Part shown: one piece after another, positions 6,273-9,177 of the stretch
How positions within the stretch are numbered: position 1 is the first letter of the stretch
How the letters are laid out: every line of letters begins with the position of its first letter
NCBI GenBank assembly: GCA_023409675.1
Contig: JAEYRC010000311.1
Span: forward strand, 1 to 9,177
Length of the DNA stretch: 9,177 nt
Source of the DNA: Bacteroidota bacterium
GTDB lineage: Bacteria > Bacteroidota > Bacteroidia > Chitinophagales > Chitinophagaceae
Reading direction: 5' to 3'
The notes under the pieces: generated by a model
Database searches by the model: none
What the model was told of the DNA's origin: nothing
The model's input: only the letters and a program-made list of their open reading frames with translations
Program-made: the position numbers and the translations under genes

Positions 6273-6659
6273 ATGGATAAGAATTTTAAACCGGCCGAGT
6301 ACAATTCCGTATCGCCGTATTTCATTGTAGATGACGCCCGGAAATTGATTGATTTTCTGCAGAAGGTCTTTGACGCCAAAGAACTCCGTTGTTTTAACAG
6401 ACCCGATGGAAAGATCATGCACGCGGAAATTCTGGTTGATGATTCAGTACTTATGCTCGCGGATTCATCAGATCAGTATCCTGCCATTACGCTGGTAATG
6501 CACGTGTATGTTCCCAATGCAGATGAAACTTTCGAAAAAGCGATCAACGCGGGTTGTACGATCGTTGAAAAACCAAAAAATAATGAAGGCGATCCCGATC
6601 GGCGGGGCACCTTTAAAGACTTTGCAGGAAATATGTGGTCGGTGGGAACTCAGTTATAG
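6273..6659 (+). CDS. VOC (glyoxalase/bleomycin-resistance-like) family protein, PhnB-like
   Basis: This 128-residue single-module protein has the vicinal-oxygen-chelate fold pattern: YNSVSPYFIVDDARKLIDFL at the start, RPDGKIMHAEI with H50, DSVLMLADSS, a second half beginning MHVYVPNADETFEKAINAGC, and the closing GDPDRRGTFKDFAGNMWSV. It is closest to the uncharacterised PhnB-like or 3-demethylubiquinone-like members. Those proteins usually function as dimers with metal or small-molecule binding, but the substrate here is unknown. H50 could be a metal ligand; the last strand has Ser-Val where true glyoxalases carry a metal-binding Glu, so classical glyoxalase activity is unlikely. ATG 6273 fits the family start. 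Its stop is only 10 bp from the stop of convergent kdsA. Confidence 0.85.
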   Translation: MDKNFKPAEYNSVSPYFIVDDARKLIDFLQKVFDAKELRCFNRPDGKIMHAEILVDDSVLMLADSSDQYPAITLVMHVYVPNADETFEKAINAGCTIVEKPKNNEGDPDRRGTFKDFAGNMWSVGTQL

Positions 6660-6669
6660 ATCACTTCAG

Positions 6670-7491
6670 CTACACTACCGCTTTGCGTAACCGCACCAGT
6701 TTGGTTAACAGTTCCTCCAGCAAGTCGAGTTTGAGCATATTAGCGCCATCGCTTAATGCTGATCCCGGATCGGGATGGGTTTCAATAAACAGCCCATCAG
6801 CACCGGCCGCTATGGCAGCGCTGGCAATGGTTCCAATCATTTCCGGATTACCGCCTGTTACTCCACTGACCTGGTTAGGTTGTTGTAAACTGTGGGTACA
6901 ATCCATTACCACGGGAACACCCAATGCTTTCATTACCGGTATATTCCGGAAATCAACAATAAGATCCTGGTAGCCAAAGCTATTGCCTCTTTCCGTTAAG
7001 ATGATCTTATCATTGCCCGCATTGCGAATCTTTTCAACCGCAAATTTCATGGAGGCTCCACTGAGGAACTGCCCTTTTTTAACATTGACGATCTTGCCCG
7101 TTGCAGCCGCGGCCTGCAGCAGATCAGTCTGACGGCAGAGGAAGGCGGGAATTTGTAAAACATCTACATATTTGGCTGCAGGAGCGGCCTCATCATGTGC
7201 ATGAATATCGGATGTGGTGGGTACGTGCTGGGTACGCCCGGTTTGCTGAACATATTCCAGAGCTGTTTCATCGCCAATACCCGTGAATGATCCGGCGCTG
7301 GTACGGTTGGCTTTACGATACGAGGCCTTGAATATATACGGAATGCACAGTCGTTTACATATCGTGCTAACCTTAGCGGCAACACCTTGTACCAGTTCTT
7401 CACTTTCCACCACGCAGGGGCCGGCGATCAGGAAAAAATTTTGGGGGTCGTACGACTGATCTTTGAATAATTCACGTAAGAATGGTTCCAT
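6670..7491 (-). CDS. kdsA: 3-deoxy-8-phosphooctulonate synthase (Kdo-8-phosphate synthase)
   Basis: This 273-residue cytoplasmic enzyme condenses arabinose-5-phosphate with phosphoenolpyruvate to Kdo-8-phosphate, the precursor of the Kdo in lipopolysaccharide. The motifs are complete: IAGPCVVES (22-30), FKASYRKANRTS (54-65), DVLQIPAFLCRQTDLL (110-125), VNVKKGQFLSG (135-145), ERGNSFGYQDLIVDFR (167-182), DCTHSLQ (197-203) and IETHPDPGSALSD (236-248). C26, H200, E237 and D248 match the four metal ligands of the metal-dependent class (Aquifex type), whereas the E. coli enzyme has Asn in place of the Cys; so this should be a metalloenzyme. ATG 7491 is four bases after a perfect -7 box. It diverges from the threonine dehydrogenase gene and converges tightly on the VOC gene. 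No other Kdo genes are adjacent. Confidence 0.96.
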   Translation of the reverse strand: MEPFLRELFKDQSYDPQNFFLIAGPCVVESEELVQGVAAKVSTICKRLCIPYIFKASYRKANRTSAGSFTGIGDETALEYVQQTGRTQHVPTTSDIHAHDEAAPAAKYVDVLQIPAFLCRQTDLLQAAAATGKIVNVKKGQFLSGASMKFAVEKIRNAGNDKIILTERGNSFGYQDLIVDFRNIPVMKALGVPVVMDCTHSLQQPNQVSGVTGGNPEMIGTIASAAIAAGADGLFIETHPDPGSALSDGANMLKLDLLEELLTKLVRLRKAVV

Positions 7492-7495
7492 AGCG

Positions 7496-7503
7496 CAAAG
7501 GTA
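7496..7503 (-). promoter_or_regulatory. Perfect -7 box immediately before kdsA
   Basis: On the minus strand this reads TACCTTTG, an exact TAnnTTTG match ending four bases before the kdsA ATG. Transcription from it would begin at or within a few bases of the start codon, giving a leaderless or nearly leaderless mRNA. The -33 element is only TTTC, 17 bp upstream. Confidence 0.6.
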
Positions 7504-7544
7504 AACCTATCGGCATTAATGAAATACATAGCATAGGGTCGGAA

Positions 7545-7575
7545 TTGAATTTTTCTTCCGGGGATGGTATTATTG
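7545..7575 (+). promoter_or_regulatory. Candidate -33/-7 promoter for the threonine dehydrogenase gene
   Basis: TTG at 7545-7547 and TATTATTG at 7568-7575 are 20 bp apart. The second differs from TAnnTTTG at one base. Transcription would start about 20-25 bp before the ATG at 7605. A nearby TAGTTTG (7580-7586) is an alternative with one base too few. Confidence 0.35.
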
Positions 7576-7604
7576 TATTTAGTTTGCATTTCTTAACGGA
7601 CTGT

Positions 7605-8555
7605 ATGGTAAAAGATAAAATACTGGTTATTGGCGCATCAGGGCAGATTGGGGTAGAACTGACGCTGGCCCTGCGCAAAATTTACGGTAACGCCAATGTT
7701 ATCGCATCCGATTTGCGGGAAGAAAATGACCTGTTGAAAGGAACCGGTCCCTATGTTTCGCTGGATGTGATGAATAAGGAAATGTTGCATGTACAGGTGA
7801 TCCGGCAGAACATCACCCAGATCTATCTGCTTGCAGCGATATTGTCGGCAACAGGAGAGAAGAACCCGCAACTTGCCTGGAGCCTGAATATGCAGGGATT
7901 GATGAATGTGCTCGACATTGCCCGTGAAGAACAATTGCATAAAGTGTACTGGCCCAGCAGTATCGCGGTTTTCGGCCCCACTTCCCCCAGGATCATGTGC
8001 CCGCAGCAAACCGTTATAGAACCGATAACCGTTTATGGAATCAGTAAACTGGCGGGTGAATTCTGGTGCAACTATTACCATCAGCGCTTTGGTGTGGATG
8101 TGAGAAGTCTGCGGTATCCCGGACTGATCAGCTATAAGTCAGCCCCCGGCGGAGGTACCACCGACTACGCCGTAGAAATCTTCCATGAAGCCCTCGATGA
8201 ACAGGCATACACCTGCTTTTTACGCAGCGATAGTTTTCTGCCCATGATGTATATGCCCGACGCGATAAGAGCCACAGTGGAGCTGATGGAAGCGCCAGCC
8301 GAACAGGTGAAGATCCGCACTTCCTATAATGTTTCTGCAATGAGTTTTTCACCCGAGCAGATCGCCGCGGAAATCAAAAAACATATTCCTGAATTCCGCA
8401 TAAGCTATGAGCCCGACTACCGGCAAACCATTGCCGACAGCTGGCCTCAAAGCATCGATGATACGGAAGCCCGTACCGACTGGGGCTGGAAACACGACTT
8501 TTCCCTGGCCGAAATGACCGAAGACATGCTGAAAAACCTGAAATCCGCCACATAA
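7605..8555 (+). CDS. SDR-type L-threonine 3-dehydrogenase (NAD-dependent epimerase/dehydratase family)
   Basis: This 316-residue protein is an extended short-chain dehydrogenase. It has the Rossmann motif GASGQIG (10-16), D36 for NAD rather than NADP preference, a catalytic Ser at 118/119 in WPSSIAVFG, and Y144-x3-K148 (YGISK). The segments YPGLISYKSAPGGGTTDYAV (171-190), FLPMMYMPDAIRAT (211-224), DSWPQSIDD (278-286) and DWGW (292-295) are diagnostic of the SDR-type threonine dehydrogenases known from Flavobacterium, Cupriavidus and Thermoplasma, as opposed to the zinc MDR-type Tdh of E. coli. It oxidises threonine to 2-amino-3-ketobutyrate, normally cleaved by Kbl to glycine and acetyl-CoA. 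No kbl is in the window. The frame is open back to TTG 7545, but ATG 7605 puts the Rossmann motif at its normal distance from the start. Confidence 0.93.
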   Translation: MVKDKILVIGASGQIGVELTLALRKIYGNANVIASDLREENDLLKGTGPYVSLDVMNKEMLHVQVIRQNITQIYLLAAILSATGEKNPQLAWSLNMQGLMNVLDIAREEQLHKVYWPSSIAVFGPTSPRIMCPQQTVIEPITVYGISKLAGEFWCNYYHQRFGVDVRSLRYPGLISYKSAPGGGTTDYAVEIFHEALDEQAYTCFLRSDSFLPMMYMPDAIRATVELMEAPAEQVKIRTSYNVSAMSFSPEQIAAEIKKHIPEFRISYEPDYRQTIADSWPQSIDDTEARTDWGWKHDFSLAEMTEDMLKNLKSAT

Positions 8556-8561
8556 AACGCA

Positions 8562-8789
8562 ATTCATCTGCACCATCCGCTGGCTAATTATCATCGCCAC
8601 CTGCTGGCTGTTCATCCGCGTCTATCTGCTGGCTGTTTATCTGCGCCATCTGCGGGAAATGCCTTTATCAACTCAACCTACGGGAACCAGCTGTTCATCT
8701 GCGCCATCTGCGGGCTGTTTATCTGCGTAATTTGCGGGAAATGCCTTTCTTCTCCGCCTGGAAATGCCTTTCTCCTCCGCCGGAAAATG
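8562..8789 (+). repeat. Intergenic repeat cluster 2 (ATCTGCG / GGGAAATGCC / GGCTGTTT words)
   Basis: The gap between the threonine dehydrogenase and permease genes is built of short recurring words. An 18-bp word (two ATCTGCG heptamers joined by CC, then GG) is exact at 8639-8656 and 8697-8714. GGCTGTTTATCTGCG is exact at 8631-8645 and 8713-8727. GGGAAATGCCTTT is exact at 8654-8666 and 8736-8748. ATCCGCG, ATCTGCT and ATCCGCT variants fill 8562-8640. The word order matches cluster 1 read on the opposite strand, so this is the same family inverted. No gene or clear terminator is seen in the stretch. Function is unknown. Confidence 0.85.
8737..8781. repeat. 23-bp tandem direct repeat at the end of cluster 2
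   Basis: Two 22-bp copies at 8737-8758 and 8760-8781, each starting GGAAATGCCTTTCT and ending CTCCGCC, differ at one base (position 15: T versus C) and are one base apart. A degenerate third start, GGAAAATG, follows at 8782-8789, six bases before the permease stop codon. Confidence 0.85.
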
Positions 8790-8794
8790 TTTTT

Positions 8795-9177
8795 CTATTT
8801 CATCTCCTGGTCAGCATTCAACCCTTCCTTATCCCTTCTTTTTTTAAAGTAGTAATACATTGGCACACCCGTCAGCATCAGAATCATCCCTATCGCCGCC
8901 TCACGTGGCCTTGAAAAGATCGTATTTAAGAAGAGCGATAAACAAAATACAATAACAATAGCCGGAACAACCGGATATCCCCATACCTTATACGGGCGGT
9001 GCGCATCAGGCATCTTTTTGCGGAGAATAAACACACCCAGCGCGGTAGCGCCATAATAAATGAATACCGCGAAAATGATCATATCCGTCAACTGATCGAA
9101 TGTTCCGGAGAAAACCAGCAGGCAGGCCCATATACCCTGGTAAAGCAGTGAATTGGCCGGCGCGTTTGCCTTATTCA
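8795..9177 (-). CDS. Amino-acid permease (APC superfamily), C-terminal part only (runs off the right edge)
   Basis: The minus strand is open from the window edge to a TAG at 8795-8797, giving 126 residues of a C-terminus with no start inside the window. The sequence begins NKANAPANSLLYQGIWA and contains LLVFSGTFDQLTDMIIFAVF, then LRKKMPDAHRPYKVWGYPVVP. This matches the C-terminal region of amino-acid/polyamine/organocation permeases, where the RPY-x-GYP-x-P motif precedes the last two helices. Visible membrane segments are at about residues 17-26, 31-51, 68-86 and 93-110, followed by a charged cytoplasmic tail. It is an inner-membrane transporter; the substrate is probably an amino acid but cannot be named from this part. 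An internal TTG or ATG near 9091 is not a real start. Confidence 0.9.
   Translation of the reverse strand, partial: NKANAPANSLLYQGIWACLLVFSGTFDQLTDMIIFAVFIYYGATALGVFILRKKMPDAHRPYKVWGYPVVPAIVIVFCLSLFLNTIFSRPREAAIGMILMLTGVPMYYYFKKRRDKEGLNADQEMK

Noticed and set aside
7545..7604. Upstream TTG start for the threonine dehydrogenase gene
   Set aside because: It would put 20 residues before the usual MxxxKILVIGASG start and read through the probable promoter.
5709..8667. Shared 11-bp word AAATGCCTTTA at 5709-5719 and 8657-8667, suggesting cluster-2 repeats also occur upstream of acn
   Set aside because: An 11-bp match between two places in 9 kb is expected by chance, and the other cluster words (ATCTGCG, GGCTGTTT) are absent upstream of acn.

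Overview
The window looks like an ordinary stretch of a Bacteroidota chromosome, most likely from the Chitinophagaceae. The signs are the protein variants (SDR-type threonine dehydrogenase, DUF6580, a one-domain PspC protein, mitochondrial-type aconitase), the lack of Shine-Dalgarno sequences before most starts, and several matches to the Bacteroidota -7 box TAnnTTTG. Base composition looks moderate. The family-level placement is an inference from remembered homologues, not from a search.

Layout, left to right. The 5' end of xerD (minus strand, running off the left edge) diverges from a YkgJ-type cysteine-cluster gene, with dyad-rich DNA between them. The ykgJ-type gene converges on yraN across a small hairpin. 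yraN diverges from manA over 37 bp. manA is followed by a DUF6580 membrane protein with its own -7 box. That gene and the convergent aconitase gene are separated by about 240 bp holding two strong intrinsic terminators, one for each strand. Upstream of aconitase is a divergent regulatory region shared with a small pspC-like gene; two perfect TAAATTTG boxes there form an inverted repeat. Next come a tandem repeat cluster (about 6004-6228), a VOC-family gene, kdsA on the minus strand, a divergent threonine dehydrogenase gene, a second repeat cluster (about 8562-8789), and the 3' end of an amino-acid permease gene on the minus strand running off the right edge.

The genes are mostly single-gene units in alternating orientation, not one operon or pathway. 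Roles present are chromosome dimer resolution (XerD), mannose metabolism (ManA), the TCA cycle (aconitase), Kdo synthesis for lipopolysaccharide (KdsA), threonine catabolism (TDH), amino-acid uptake, and several poorly characterised housekeeping families. I see no defence system, prophage, insertion sequence, CRISPR array, rRNA or tRNA, and no convincing new multi-gene system. The most interesting material is non-coding: two inverted clusters of a short-word repeat family (ATCTGCG-type heptamers spaced about one helical turn apart), the symmetrical acn/pspC control region, and -7 boxes so close to kdsA and pspC that their mRNAs may be leaderless.
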